The notes: a model not told the origin generated them from the sequence alone. A stretch of 64,000 nucleotides of DNA from Thiothrix caldifontis (GCF_900107695.1 NZ_FNQP01000010.1:1-64000); one strand, 5' to 3'. Shown: positions 13,466 to 23,612, counted from the first letter of the stretch. Numbers and translations are program-made.

Positions 13466-14716
13466 ATGAACAAAAAAATACTATTGGCAGCATTGTTACT
13501 CTGTTCAGCTCCCTTGGCTCAGGCCGAAGAACGCGCCATGTTGGTGCTGGATGCCTCCGGCAGCATGTGGGGGCAAATCGAAGGCAAAGCCAAAATCGAC
13601 ATTGCCCGCGAAGCCCTCAAAACGCTGGTGGCAGACTGGCCCGCAAACCGTTCGGTGGGGCTGGTGGCCTACGGGCATCGGCAAAAGGACGACTGCAACG
13701 ACATTGAAACCCTGCTTCCGGCGGGTGCAGTGGATGCCACCAGGATCGGCAAAATTGTTGACGGTTTAACCCCCAAAGGCAAAACCCCGCTTTCCGCCGC
13801 TGTCAAACACGCCGCTGAAGCCCTCAAATACACCGAAGAAAAAGCCACCGTCATCCTCATCAGCGACGGGGTGGAAACCTGTAACCTTGACCCTTGCGCA
13901 CTGGGGACAGAACTGGAAAAGCTCGGGGTGGATTTCACCGCCCACGTCATCGGCTTCGACGTTGCCAAAGTGGAAGACCAACAAGGCTTGCGCTGCTTGG
14001 CAGAAAACACGGGCGGGAAATTCATTTCCGCTGCCAACGCTGGCGAACTCAAAACCGCACTCGAACAAACCGCCAAAGCCCCTGAACCAGAGCCGCAGCC
14101 TGCACCAGAGCCAGAGAAACAGCCCGAACCGCCCGTTTTGCCCAAGGCTACGCTAACCGTTACCCCTGCTGAAACCATCAAGGGTGCAGAAATTGAAGTG
14201 AAGGTGGAAGGTGACGCTGACATGGCCAAGAATGCCGATATGCACATTGAGCTGTTTATGGCAGGCAAGAATGTGGCGGTAAACCATCAATATTTGAATC
14301 AAGATAAAAAATCCGGCGGTTATAAGTCTGCCAAGTTCCGTATGCCTAACGTAACAGGGGATTTTGTCGTTCGGTTGGCAAAAGGCGACCACCGCGAAAG
14401 GGTTGCTGAAGCTGCCGTGAAGGTCATCGAAGCGGAAATCAAGCTCGTTGCTCCCGCCCAAGCCGCACCGGGTAGCAAGATTGAAGTGAAACTGGATGCG
14501 CCGCTGGGACTGAAGGGTGATGTGCGCCTTTACCCACAAAACGGGGAAAAGTCTGTGGGGACAGGGTATGTGCGCGAAGATGCCATTGAAAACTACAAGC
14601 CCATGAAGTTTACCCTGCCGGAAGTGCCGGGTGCCTATGTCTTCAAGTTTGAAGCCAAACCCGACAAAAAAGTGATGGCGGAACTGCCGATCCAGATTGG
14701 AGAAACACAGCCATGA
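13466..14716 (+). CDS. Exported von Willebrand factor A domain protein
   Basis: A 416-residue protein with a cleavable signal peptide (ends near ALAQA, residue 20). The VWA domain carries an intact MIDAS: D29, S31, S33 (DASGSMWG), then GKTPLSAAV and ISDGVETC. A Pro/Glu-rich linker at about 200-215 leads to two beta-sandwich-like repeats. Metal-dependent VWA domains bind protein partners. Here the site would be periplasmic or at the cell surface. The next gene overlaps by 4 bp (ATGA), and a third exported protein follows, so the three form an operon. The partner and role are unknown. Confidence 0.85.
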   Translation: MNKKILLAALLLCSAPLAQAEERAMLVLDASGSMWGQIEGKAKIDIAREALKTLVADWPANRSVGLVAYGHRQKDDCNDIETLLPAGAVDATRIGKIVDGLTPKGKTPLSAAVKHAAEALKYTEEKATVILISDGVETCNLDPCALGTELEKLGVDFTAHVIGFDVAKVEDQQGLRCLAENTGGKFISAANAGELKTALEQTAKAPEPEPQPAPEPEKQPEPPVLPKATLTVTPAETIKGAEIEVKVEGDADMAKNADMHIELFMAGKNVAVNHQYLNQDKKSGGYKSAKFRMPNVTGDFVVRLAKGDHRERVAEAAVKVIEAEIKLVAPAQAAPGSKIEVKLDAPLGLKGDVRLYPQNGEKSVGTGYVREDAIENYKPMKFTLPEVPGAYVFKFEAKPDKKVMAELPIQIGETQP

Positions 14717-15255
14717 ACATGAAAAAACTCACGTTGGCCTGCGCCATTGCCTTGCTGTCTACACCAGCCGCTGCCCTTGACCTGAAAGCCTTTCAGGAAC
14801 AGACCCGCGCCGTGGTGCCAACCGACCCCTTCAAGGCCACCCCGGTATGTATGCTGGATGACGTCAGCGATGCCGATTCAGGGGGCGGCTGCTCTTTCTT
14901 CAACAATACCGGAATGCTGGATGCCACGGTACACCTGAGTATCGGGGTCGGCAAAGAAAGCCCGGAGGATGCGGAAGAGGGCGACGGCAACCCCGCCAAC
15001 ACTGACAGTGTTCCTACCGAGGTTGAAGGCTGGAAAGGTCTGCTGGCAAGCAAGCGTGAACCGGAAGACGGCTTCATCGGCAAGATGCTGATGCTGACCC
15101 ACCCGCATGGCGATTACCAACTGGTTCTTGCCGCAGGCTGGCAGCCCGGCAGCAAGGATGCCCTCAGCGACAACACCCTCAAAGCCATGGCAGGCAAACT
15201 GGCGAAAGTCTACACCGACCAGCCCGGTTTGCTGGATGGCACAGACACACCATAA
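14713..15255 (+). CDS. Exported protein of unknown function
   Basis: A 180-residue protein with a clear signal peptide (cleavage near PAAALD, residue 21). There are two cysteines (CMLDD and GGGCSFF) that could form a disulfide, and an acidic mid-region with DAEEGDG. No known domain is recognised. The start overlaps the stop of the VWA gene, which implies translational coupling and a shared task. Confidence 0.7.
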   Translation: MNMKKLTLACAIALLSTPAAALDLKAFQEQTRAVVPTDPFKATPVCMLDDVSDADSGGGCSFFNNTGMLDATVHLSIGVGKESPEDAEEGDGNPANTDSVPTEVEGWKGLLASKREPEDGFIGKMLMLTHPHGDYQLVLAAGWQPGSKDALSDNTLKAMAGKLAKVYTDQPGLLDGTDTP

Positions 15256-15288
15256 TCAAGCTGATAAGCATAAACACAGGGGAACCCA

Positions 15289-15867
15289 ATGAAATACCTC
15301 AAAAAAACAACATGGCTGCCGGTTCTGTGCCTGGCATTGTCCAGCAGCGTGTGGGCGGATGACGCCAGTGATGCCATTGAAAAGGCGGCGACACTGTACA
15401 AGGAAGGCCAAACCCAGCAAGCCATCACCCAACTGGAATTGGCAACCCAGCTTATCCGCCAGCAGCGTGCCGAAGCCATGCAGCAGGTTTTGCCAGAACC
15501 ACTGGATGGCTGGACAGCCGAGGCCGCCACCTCCACCAGTGCGGGTGCTGCCATGTTGGGCGGTGGTTCCACCATCAAGCGCACTTACAGCAAGGCTGAC
15601 AAAAACCTGAGTATCGAGATCGTGGCGGATTCCCCAATGATCCAAGGCATGATGGCCATCTTCAGCAACCCCATGTTTGGTGCTGCTTCCCAAGGCGGCA
15701 AGGTGCAAATGGTCAATGGCCAGCAAGCCATTCTCAAAGACGACGGCCTGATGATGGTGGTAGAAAACACCTTCATGGTGCAGATCAATGCCGACAAGGG
15801 GATGGAGGCTGATGTAATCGCCTATGCTTCTGCGATTGACCTGAAAAAGTTGTCCGGCTTCAAGTAA
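15289..15867 (+). CDS. Exported protein of unknown function, third gene of the VWA operon
   Basis: A 192-residue protein with a signal peptide (cleavage near VWADD, residue 24). Residues about 25-60 form one long amphipathic helix of TPR-like look (AATLYKEGQTQQAITQLE). The rest is a compact mixed alpha/beta region with several methionines (MIQGMMAIFSNPMF). No catalytic motif is visible. It lies 33 bp after the second gene, with AGGGGAA before the start. Confidence 0.7.
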   Translation: MKYLKKTTWLPVLCLALSSSVWADDASDAIEKAATLYKEGQTQQAITQLELATQLIRQQRAEAMQQVLPEPLDGWTAEAATSTSAGAAMLGGGSTIKRTYSKADKNLSIEIVADSPMIQGMMAIFSNPMFGAASQGGKVQMVNGQQAILKDDGLMMVVENTFMVQINADKGMEADVIAYASAIDLKKLSGFK

Positions 15868-15918
15868 GGATTTGAAACAGGATGCTCATGTTCATATCTG
15901 ATCCGCTTTGATTCTACC

Positions 15919-15938
15919 CCCATGATTGCTATCATGGG
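15919..15938 (+). terminator. Possible terminator after the VWA operon
   Basis: CCCATGAT and ATCATGGG form an 8-bp perfect stem with a 4-nt loop. It is followed at 15943 by CTTTTCC, a poor uridine run, so termination may be weak. Confidence 0.4.
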
Positions 15939-15966
15939 CGGCTTTTCCCTGTGTTAGCGAAATATC

Positions 15967-17062
15967 ATGGAACTCAACCCCACCTATACCAAAATCAAAG
16001 ATCTCCAAGGGCGAGTGGACGCTCTGAGGGGGTATCTTTGACTACGAAACCAAACACGAACGTCTAGAAGAAGTTACCCGCGAACTCGAAGACCCCAAAG
16101 TGTGGGATAATCCACAGCGGGCGCAAGACTTAGGCAAAGAACGTTCACTCCTTGACGGCATTGTCGGCGGCATTGACAAAATCAGTTCTGGTCTTGCCGA
16201 CGCTAAAGAATTGCTCGAACTCGCCGAAATGGAAGACGATGAAGACAGCGCGGAAGCCGTTATCGCCGATGTCGATGGCATCGAAAAGCACGTTGCCCAG
16301 CTCGAATTTGAACGCATGTTTTCCGGGCCGATGGATCGCAACAATGCCTTCCTCGACATCCAAGCCGGTTCGGGCGGTACTGAAGCGCAAGACTGGGCAG
16401 AAATCCTGTTGCGCATGTATTTGCGTTGGGGTGAAGCCAAAGGTTTCAAAGTCGAATTGCTCGAAGCCAGCCCCGGTGACGTGGCAGGTATCAAAGGCGC
16501 GAGTGTCAGCTTTGAAGGCCCTTACGCCTTTGGCTGGTTGCGTACCGAAACCGGCGTACATCGCTTGGTGCGCAAATCGCCGTTTGACTCGGGCAACCGC
16601 CGCCACACCTCATTCAGCGGCGTTTTCGTCTCGCCAGAAGTCGATGACAATATCGAAATCGACATCAATCCCGCCGACTTGCGCATTGATGTATACCGTG
16701 CTTCCGGTGCGGGCGGTCAGCACATCAACAAAACCGAATCGGCGGTGCGGATTACCCATACGCCCACCAATACGGTCGTGCAATGCCAGAGCGGGCGTTC
16801 CCAGCACCAGAACAAAGACAACGCCATGAAGCAATTGCGTGCCAAACTCTATGAGCAGGAAATGCTCAAGCGCAATGCGGATAAGCAAGCGTTGGAAGAC
16901 AGCAAATCCGACATTGGTTGGGGCAGTCAGATTCGCTCGTATGTTCTCGACCAGTCGCGCATTAAGGATTTGCGCACGGGTGTGGAAACAGCCAATACAC
17001 AAGCGGTATTGGACGGCGATCTGGATAAATTTATTGAAGCAAGCTTAAAAAGCGGACTGTAA
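15967..17062 (+). CDS. prfB: Peptide chain release factor 2, with programmed +1 frameshift
   Basis: The first 24 codons from the ATG at 15967 end at an in-frame TGA (16039). Reading then continues in the +1 frame to 17062, giving about 364 residues, the normal size for RF2. The main part has the GGQ motif ([13 protein letters not shown]) that triggers peptide release, and the ending is usual for RF2. RF2 reads UGA and UAA. lysS starts 2 bp after the stop, the common prfB-lysS pair. Annotating from an internal ATG at 16100 would lose the N-terminal domain. Confidence 0.97.
16027..16042 (+). promoter_or_regulatory. Autoregulatory frameshift site of prfB
   Basis: AGGGGG, an internal anti-SD-binding stretch, is followed after 3 nt by CTT TGA C. 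This is the classic signal: when RF2 is scarce the ribosome pauses at UGA and slips from CUU onto UUU, so RF2 controls its own synthesis. Confidence 0.95.
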
Positions 17063-17064
17063 TC

Positions 17065-18570
17065 ATGAGCGAACACGAAACCCATCACGACCATCACGAT
17101 GAAAACAAACTGATCACGCAACGCCGCGATAAGCTGGCGAAGCTGCGTGAGCAAGGCAATGCTTTTCCGAACGACGTGGTGCGTGAACACAAAGCTGCTG
17201 ATTTGCACAAAGAATACGGCGAACACGACAAGGAATGGTTTGAGGAACATGCGATTCCGGTGACAGTAGCCGGGCGCATGATGCTCCAGCGCGTCATGGG
17301 CAAGGCGAGTTTTGCGACAATTTCCGATGTGTCGGGGCGCATCCAGTTATATACCCAGAAGAATGTGTTGGGTGATGAGGTGTTTGACGATTATTGCCAT
17401 TGGGATTTGGGCGACATTATCTGGGCTTCCGGGATGTTGTTTAAGACCAAGACTGGCGAGTTGTCAGTCAAGGTGCATGACATCCGCTTGCTGACCAAAT
17501 CGTTGCGCCCGTTGCCGGAAAAATTCCACGGCTTAACGGATCATGAGCAGCGCTACCGTCAGCGTTATATTGATCTGATCATGAACCACGATACGCGGGA
17601 TGCGTTTGTGATGCGTTCTAAAATTGTCAGTTATATTCGCAACTTTTTTCTCCAGCGTGATTATCTGGAAGTGGAAACACCAATGTTGCAGGTGATCCCG
17701 GGGGGGGCGGTGGCACGTCCCTTCATTACGCACCACAATGCGCTGGATTTGCCGATGTATATGCGAATTGCACCGGAATTGTTCCTCAAGCGCTTAGTGG
17801 TGGGGGGTTTTGAGCGAGTGTTTGAAATCAACCGCAATTTCCGTAATGAAGGGCTTTCCACGCGGCATAACCCTGAATTCACCATGATCGAATTTTATCA
17901 GGCGTATGCGACCTACCATGATCTGATGGATTTGACCGAAAGCCTGATGCGCGGTATCGCCACCGACGTGGTGGGCAGCCATGAAATTACCTATCAGGGC
18001 GAAACCTTCGATTTCGACAAGCCGTTTGCGCGAATGAGTGTGCGCAGTTCCATTCTGCACTTTAACCCGGAACTGTCTGCTGAACAGATTGATACGTTGG
18101 AAGGCGCACGGGAAGTAGCTCGCAAACTTGGCATTCCGCTCAAAGATGGCTACGGCTTGGGCAAAGTGCAAATCGAGATTTTCGAGAAAACCGTCGAACA
18201 CCGTTTGCTGCAACCGACCTTCATCACTGAATACCCGGCGGAAGTGTCGCCATTGGCGCGGCGCAATGATGCCAATCCTTTCATTACTGACCGTTTCGAG
18301 TTCTTTGTTGGTGGGCGTGAGATTGGCAATGGCTTCTCCGAATTGAATGATGCGGAAGATCAGGCGGAACGTTTCATGCAGCAGGTGGCGGATAAAGACG
18401 CTGGTGATGATGAGGCGATGCACTTTGATGCAGATTACATCCGTGCGCTGGAATACGGGATGCCACCGACAGCGGGTGAGGGGATTGGGATTGATCGGTT
18501 GGTGATGTTGTTTACGGATGCGCCGTCAATCCGTGACGTGATACTTTTTCCGCACATGCGCCCGGAGTAA
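17065..18570 (+). CDS. lysS: Lysyl-tRNA synthetase, class II
   Basis: A 501-residue enzyme that charges tRNA-Lys. It has an N-terminal OB-fold anticodon domain after a His-rich start (ETHHDHHDE). Motif 2 is [11 protein letters not shown], followed by [14 protein letters not shown]. Motif 3 is [10 protein letters not shown] near the C-terminus. The length is normal for bacterial LysS. It is coupled to prfB with 2 bp between them. Confidence 0.97.
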   Translation: MSEHETHHDHHDENKLITQRRDKLAKLREQGNAFPNDVVREHKAADLHKEYGEHDKEWFEEHAIPVTVAGRMMLQRVMGKASFATISDVSGRIQLYTQKNVLGDEVFDDYCHWDLGDIIWASGMLFKTKTGELSVKVHDIRLLTKSLRPLPEKFHGLTDHEQRYRQRYIDLIMNHDTRDAFVMRSKIVSYIRNFFLQRDYLEVETPMLQVIPGGAVARPFITHHNALDLPMYMRIAPELFLKRLVVGGFERVFEINRNFRNEGLSTRHNPEFTMIEFYQAYATYHDLMDLTESLMRGIATDVVGSHEITYQGETFDFDKPFARMSVRSSILHFNPELSAEQIDTLEGAREVARKLGIPLKDGYGLGKVQIEIFEKTVEHRLLQPTFITEYPAEVSPLARRNDANPFITDRFEFFVGGREIGNGFSELNDAEDQAERFMQQVADKDAGDDEAMHFDADYIRALEYGMPPTAGEGIGIDRLVMLFTDAPSIRDVILFPHMRPE

Positions 18571-18579
18571 GAGGTTCTC

Positions 18580-19644
18580 ATGATTTCATTATTTGGCAGT
18601 GCTCAACTGGGTGACCTCACTTTACGCAACCGCGTTATCATGGCTCCACTTACCCGTTGCCGTGCCAGTGCAGGGCGTGTTCCCAACACGCTGATGGCGC
18701 AATATTACCAGCAACGTGCTACTGCTGGATTGATTTTGACTGAGGCTACCTCTGTCACGCCGATGGGTGTTGGTTACCCTGACACGCCGGGGATTTGGTC
18801 GGATGAACAAGTCCAAGGTTGGAAGCTGGTCACCCATGCAGTACATCAAGCGGGTGGGTTGATTTTCTTGCAGCTTTGGCACGTTGGGCGTATTTCTGAT
18901 TCCAGCTATTTAAATGGTGAATTGCCGGTTGCACCAAGTGCGATTGCTGCCGAGGGGCATGTCAGTTTAGTGCGCCCTGAAAAACAGTACGAAGTACCCC
19001 GTGCGTTGGCAATCGACGAAATTCCGAGCATTGTCGCCGCTTACTGCAAAGGCGCGGAAAATGCCAAACTGGCCGGTTTTGATGGGGTGGAAATTCACGG
19101 TGCGAACGGCTATTTACTTGACCAATTCCTGCAAGATAGCACCAATAAACGTACCGATGCTTACGGTGGTTCGCTGGAAAATCGGGCGCGTTTAATGCTC
19201 GAAGTAACCGATGCAGTGGTTGACGTATGGGGCGCTTCACGGGTTGGAATGCATCTTGCGCCGCGTTGCGATGCGCACACGATGGGTGATTCCAATCCGC
19301 TGGCAACCTTCACCTATGTGGCGCAAGAGTTAGGTAAGCGCAACATTGCCTTCATTTTTACCCGTGAAGCGCCGGGCGATGACAGCATTAGCCCTGCTAT
19401 GAAACAAGCATTCGGCGGCTTTTTCATCGCCAACGAAAATTTTGATGCACAAACTGCACAACAGGTATTGGATGCGGGGAATGCAGATGCGGTTGCGTTT
19501 GGTAAGGCATTCATTGCCAACCCCGATTTGCCGCGCCGTTTGCAGGAAAATCTGCCGTTAAATCCGCCTAACTTTAATACCTTCTATCCGATGGGATCGC
19601 TGGATTTTGCGCTGGGATATACGGATTATCCTTTCACAGACTAA
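18580..19644 (+). CDS. Old Yellow Enzyme family ene-reductase (NemA-like)
   Basis: A 354-residue FMN- and NAD(P)H-dependent oxidoreductase. The N-terminus has LRNRVIMAPLTRCRA. HGANGYLLDQFL with His and Asn substrate ligands, and AYGGSLENRAR, are hallmark segments. Such enzymes reduce activated C=C bonds, nitro compounds or N-ethylmaleimide and help in electrophile stress. It starts 9 bp after lysS and may be read through from it. The physiological substrate is unknown. Confidence 0.93.
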   Translation: MISLFGSAQLGDLTLRNRVIMAPLTRCRASAGRVPNTLMAQYYQQRATAGLILTEATSVTPMGVGYPDTPGIWSDEQVQGWKLVTHAVHQAGGLIFLQLWHVGRISDSSYLNGELPVAPSAIAAEGHVSLVRPEKQYEVPRALAIDEIPSIVAAYCKGAENAKLAGFDGVEIHGANGYLLDQFLQDSTNKRTDAYGGSLENRARLMLEVTDAVVDVWGASRVGMHLAPRCDAHTMGDSNPLATFTYVAQELGKRNIAFIFTREAPGDDSISPAMKQAFGGFFIANENFDAQTAQQVLDAGNADAVAFGKAFIANPDLPRRLQENLPLNPPNFNTFYPMGSLDFALGYTDYPFTD

Positions 19645-19676
19645 AACACATTGGTACGGTTAGGTTTATCTCATAT

Positions 19677-19925
19677 CTATTTTTTGTTTTGGCAAAACGT
19701 GTCGAACGCTTCTGGTGTCAAGGCAAACTGATTTTTTTGCGCCAATTCCCAAGGTCGTTCACATTGATTGGTAGCTTGACACCAAGAGTATCCGGCGGAA
19801 CCAATACACCCATGGGTATCCCGGTCTCCGCCGACTATCGGTACAACGGGGTCAGGTTTGGTTTCAGTACAGGCACTTAAGGTGGTCGCTAATATGGTTG
19901 CTAATACAAGTTTGATAGGATGCAT
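19677..19925 (-). CDS. Small Cys-rich lipoprotein
   Basis: About 82 residues with a lipoprotein signal (LSAC, cysteine at about 19-20). The mature part has four cysteines in a GCIGSAGYSWC, QCERPW and FCQ arrangement, probably two disulfides. I recall similar short GYSWC/RPWE lipoproteins of unknown role. The ATG at 19925 is preceded by GAGGAAA. A GTG one codon upstream is also possible. It would sit in the inner or outer membrane. Confidence 0.7.
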   Translation of the reverse strand: MHPIKLVLATILATTLSACTETKPDPVVPIVGGDRDTHGCIGSAGYSWCQATNQCERPWELAQKNQFALTPEAFDTFCQNKK

Positions 19926-20141
19926 CACAAGGTTTCCTCACAAATGTTTTTGTGATTAATAATGTATCACAGTCTCGCTTGCCTCACCAATGATCTGCTA
20001 CAAGATCAGTCTCATGTCAGTGTACATCTCTTTGCAAATGCAGCATTATATTGTTGCTGCGTCAAAGCACGAGACGTTAGGGCAGATTTCGTTTATCCTG
20101 TAGCAGTAGGATAACAACCGTTTAAGAGAGGATGAGGTAAC

Positions 20142-20918
20142 ATGAAATACACTAAAACAGCACTTTTCATCGCAGGACTTGCTATTTCCAGTTTGGCAGT
20201 GGCTGACTTTACGGATGGTTTTGACAATGGCAGTGGTGTCGGTCAGGGTTCCGGCTCTGGTCAAGGTAGCACCAGTGGTTATGGTCAGGGTTATGGCAGT
20301 GGTGCCAGTGATGCTTCTGGATTTGGGCGCGGCAAAGGTGATGCTGATGGTGAGGTTGATTTCACCATTACCCTGAAGGGTAAAGGTAAAACAGATATGG
20401 CAAGTGACATGGCAGGTAGTGGGCGTGGCGATGGCGCGAGCAATCTGCAAGGCAGTGGTTATGGCTACGGTAATGCCTATAACAATGTGTACGGTACGGG
20501 TAATTCATCACAAGGTGGTTATGGTAACAACCCATGGGGCGGTTACGGTGGTATGCCTAACAACATGATGCCGCAGGGAGCGCAAATGCCTCAAATGCAA
20601 ATGCCGATGATGCCGGGTTATGGTTATGGTGCTGCCCCTATGCAGCAAGCCCCAAGTTTTGAGCAAATGTATCAACAGATGTTAATGCAACGCGCCCAAG
20701 CTGATGCTTTTTTCAAGAAAGTAGAAGAGCAGCGTAAGGCTGCGGCGGAAAGACAAGCTGCGGCAAAAGCGGCAGCACCGGCTGCCGCTCCAGTGCCTGC
20801 CACAACGACAGCACCAGCACCGGCTGCTTCAGCAGCGCCTGCGGTAGCGGCTCCAGCAGTCGATATGCCGCCAGCACCACCAGCGCCTGCTGTACCAGCA
20901 GCACCAGCCGCTAAGTAA
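20142..20918 (+). CDS. Glycine-rich exported protein, probable sulfur globule protein
   Basis: A 258-residue protein with a signal peptide (cleavage near LAVADF, residue 21). A Gly/Ser/Asp-rich part (about 25-75) is followed by Gly/Tyr/Asn repeats (GYGYGNAYNN, NPWGGYGGMP), a Met/Gln/Pro part (MPQMQMPMMPGYGYG), a short charged helix, and an Ala/Pro-rich tail. Repetitive Gly/Tyr/Asn/Pro proteins exported by sulfur oxidisers form the envelope around sulfur globules (Sgp of Allochromatium). Composition, not strict homology, supports the call. GAGAGGATGAGG lies upstream of the start. A strong hairpin follows the stop. Confidence 0.65.
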   Translation: MKYTKTALFIAGLAISSLAVADFTDGFDNGSGVGQGSGSGQGSTSGYGQGYGSGASDASGFGRGKGDADGEVDFTITLKGKGKTDMASDMAGSGRGDGASNLQGSGYGYGNAYNNVYGTGNSSQGGYGNNPWGGYGGMPNNMMPQGAQMPQMQMPMMPGYGYGAAPMQQAPSFEQMYQQMLMQRAQADAFFKKVEEQRKAAAERQAAAKAAAPAAAPVPATTTAPAPAASAAPAVAAPAVDMPPAPPAPAVPAAPAAK

Positions 20919-20930
20919 TCGTGGAGTCTG

Positions 20931-20962
20931 TAATCAGGGCGTGTTTATTCACGCCTTGATTA
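20931..20962. terminator. Hairpin between convergent genes, probable bidirectional terminator
   Basis: A 13-bp stem (TAATCAGGGCGTG with CACGCCTTGATTA, one G-T pair) and a 6-nt loop lie between the sulfur-globule-like gene and the glnD stop. U-tracts are weak on both sides. Confidence 0.55.
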
Positions 20963-20975
20963 CCGTAATAAGAAC

Positions 20976-23612
20976 TCAGCCTACCTGTAACGCTTGCTCC
21001 AGTGTTTGCCGGACTTGTGCTTGTTGCTCTTCATCTACAATCATTTCACAGTCGCGTGTCGTGACATAGAAAATATCCTGCGCTTGTTCCCCTAAGGTAT
21101 TGATACGTGCGTTATGCACCCGGATACCTAAGCCATCCATTGCCTCACCCAGTCGAGATAGCAGCCCTGGCATATCGCCCGCGTTGATTTCCAGCAATGT
21201 CAGGTTTTTTTCGGGTTGTTGGCTAAAGGAAATGCGCGTTGGCACATTGAAATTGCACAGAATGCGGGGTTTGCGATGCACGGGGTGGTAAGGTTTTTCG
21301 CGTTCGAGATTTTCAGTCAAGGTATCAATAATGTGTTGCTGGTCAAGATCATTGATAATGAGCTGATTGTCAGGGCCAAGAATGTGCAAGGTATACAGAT
21401 CGAAACCTTCAGTGGTGGAGACGATCCGCGCTTGCACGACGTTGAGATTAAGCTGTTCTAACGATGAGACTACCCGTGAGAAGAGATCGTCCCGGTCTTT
21501 GCTGTACACAAATAATACATTGCTGCTACCCGATACCGTGCGCCGGATATGGATCAAGGTGGGCTTGAGGGCAGCTTCAGTGAGAATATGGCGGGTATGC
21601 CATAACACCGATTCCACGGAATGTTGCAGGTGATAATCCGCCCCAAATTGGTTCCAGAGTGCTAAGCATTCGGTTTCGCTAAAGCCTTCGAGCAAGAGTG
21701 GCTCCAATACGGCATTGCGTTTCTCTTCAATCAGTAGTGTGCTTTCACGCGACAGCAGGGTGCGATTGCTCAACACGCGGCGGGAGGAATGGTAAAGCTC
21801 GTGTAGCAAGGCTTGTTTCCAGCCATTCCACAGTTTGGGATTTGTGCCGCGAATATCCGCAATCGTGAGCAAAAACAGGCAATCGAGGCGGCTTTGCGAG
21901 GCCACAATTCCGGCGAACTCCTGAATCACCATCGGGTCACTGATGTCTTTGCGTTGCGCTGTCATACTCATGAGTAAGTGATGACGGACTAGCCAGCTAA
22001 CCAAGGAGGCATCATGCAAGTTAAGCCCGTGTTCACGGCAGAAATCATACGCATCGCTTGCGCCGAGTTCAGAATGGTCGCCGTTACGCCCTTTGGCAAT
22101 GTCGTGAAACAGCCCCGCTAAATACAATAATTCTGGGTCACGCAGGGTTTTGAAGACTTCTGCGCACAAGGGGAGTTCTTGAGCACCAACGGCGGTGCTG
22201 TATCGCCGCACATTGCGTAATACAAACAGGGTATGCTCATCCACCGTGTACATGTGGAACAGGTCGTACTGCATCCGCCCGACAATATTGGCAAACGCCG
22301 GGATGTACGCCGCGAGGATGCCGTAGCGATTCATCAAGCGCATCACAAACGTAATGCCCTTGGGTTGGCGCAAGATTTGGATGAACAGTTGCCGATGACG
22401 CGCTTGCTGGCGAAAACTGGCATCAATCCGGTGTAAATTGTGGCGAATCAGGCGGGTAGTATCCGGTGTTAACCCTGTGACCCCCGGTGTCATTTGCAGT
22501 AACAGGAAGATTTCCAGCAAGGCGGTGGGGTACAGCACAAAAACATCGGGTGAGTTGACCGAAATCAAGTTACCACGTTTCTGATACCATTCGCCCAACA
22601 TTTCCGGTAGTGGCGGGTGTTGCGTGAGGATACGTTCACGGAAAATCCCCATCAGCATGTCGCTGAGGCGCTCTAACTCGGTGATGGTGCGGTAATAGCG
22701 CTGCATGAAAGCTTCGACTGCCGCATTATTGGTGTCATCGGTATAGCCGAATAAGTGGGCAAGGCTGCGCTGGTAATCAAACAGCAAGCGGTCTTCTTTG
22801 CGTTTAGCCAGCTCATGCAGGGCAAAGCGAATGCGCCACAGAAATAAGCGGCCTTCCCGCAAGGTTTCAAACTCATCGTATTCCAGTAAGCGGTTTTCGT
22901 AGAGTTCTTGTAAGGAAAGCGTGCCATATTCGCGGTACGTCACCCAACTGATCGTTTGGATGTCACGTAAGCCGCCGCGTCCTTCCTTGAGGTTGGGTTC
23001 GACACGGTGCGAGGTGTCACCCAGCTTGAGGTAACGCTTTTGCTGCTCTTCCAGTTTGGCTTGGAAGAATTCGCGGCTACTCCACATGTGCTCGGTGGAT
23101 ATGGCTTCATGTAAACGCATAAACAGCTTTTCGTTGCCACTGAGGTAACGCGACTCAATCAGGTTGGTGATAACGGTCAGGTCTTCACGCGCAGTTTCTA
23201 GGCATTCATCTAAGGTGCGTACACTGTGACCCACATCCAAACCAACATCCCACAGCAGGGTGATGAAGGAAGATAGGCGTTCGCGGCATTCTTCCCCCGG
23301 TGTTTCGGTCAGCAGGATTAGCAGGTCAATATCCGACGCTGGGTGTAACTCCTGTCTGCCATAGCCACCGACGGCAATCAGCGTGGCACGGTGGTATTGA
23401 GGAATCCCGTTTAAACTCCACAAATGCTGCAAGAGTATGTCAATGAATTCAGCATGATCCGCTAGCAACAGGCGAATATCTTTGTTTGCATGAAACTCTT
23501 CGCATAGCAGTTTACGTGCATCTCGGATAGCCTGGGCGTAATCGGCAATGTGGAGCGTGTCACGTTCGAGCAGCCGGTCATAAACCGCTAATAGAGGATT
23601 GGTAGGCATCAT
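20976..23612 (-). CDS. glnD: [Protein-PII] uridylyltransferase/uridylyl-removing enzyme
   Basis: An 878-residue bifunctional nitrogen sensor. The nucleotidyltransferase motif is GGYGRQELHPASDIDLLI with D94 and D96. The HD domain follows (LFHDIAKGRNGDHSELGA), then two ACT domains in the last 200 residues that sense glutamine. GlnD uridylylates PII when nitrogen is short and reverses this when glutamine is high, and so feeds into NtrC and NifA control. Its start overlaps the map stop (ATGA). The length is normal. Confidence 0.97.
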   Translation of the reverse strand: MMPTNPLLAVYDRLLERDTLHIADYAQAIRDARKLLCEEFHANKDIRLLLADHAEFIDILLQHLWSLNGIPQYHRATLIAVGGYGRQELHPASDIDLLILLTETPGEECRERLSSFITLLWDVGLDVGHSVRTLDECLETAREDLTVITNLIESRYLSGNEKLFMRLHEAISTEHMWSSREFFQAKLEEQQKRYLKLGDTSHRVEPNLKEGRGGLRDIQTISWVTYREYGTLSLQELYENRLLEYDEFETLREGRLFLWRIRFALHELAKRKEDRLLFDYQRSLAHLFGYTDDTNNAAVEAFMQRYYRTITELERLSDMLMGIFRERILTQHPPLPEMLGEWYQKRGNLISVNSPDVFVLYPTALLEIFLLLQMTPGVTGLTPDTTRLIRHNLHRIDASFRQQARHRQLFIQILRQPKGITFVMRLMNRYGILAAYIPAFANIVGRMQYDLFHMYTVDEHTLFVLRNVRRYSTAVGAQELPLCAEVFKTLRDPELLYLAGLFHDIAKGRNGDHSELGASDAYDFCREHGLNLHDASLVSWLVRHHLLMSMTAQRKDISDPMVIQEFAGIVASQSRLDCLFLLTIADIRGTNPKLWNGWKQALLHELYHSSRRVLSNRTLLSRESTLLIEEKRNAVLEPLLLEGFSETECLALWNQFGADYHLQHSVESVLWHTRHILTEAALKPTLIHIRRTVSGSSNVLFVYSKDRDDLFSRVVSSLEQLNLNVVQARIVSTTEGFDLYTLHILGPDNQLIINDLDQQHIIDTLTENLEREKPYHPVHRKPRILCNFNVPTRISFSQQPEKNLTLLEINAGDMPGLLSRLGEAMDGLGIRVHNARINTLGEQAQDIFYVTTRDCEMIVDEEQQAQVRQTLEQALQVG

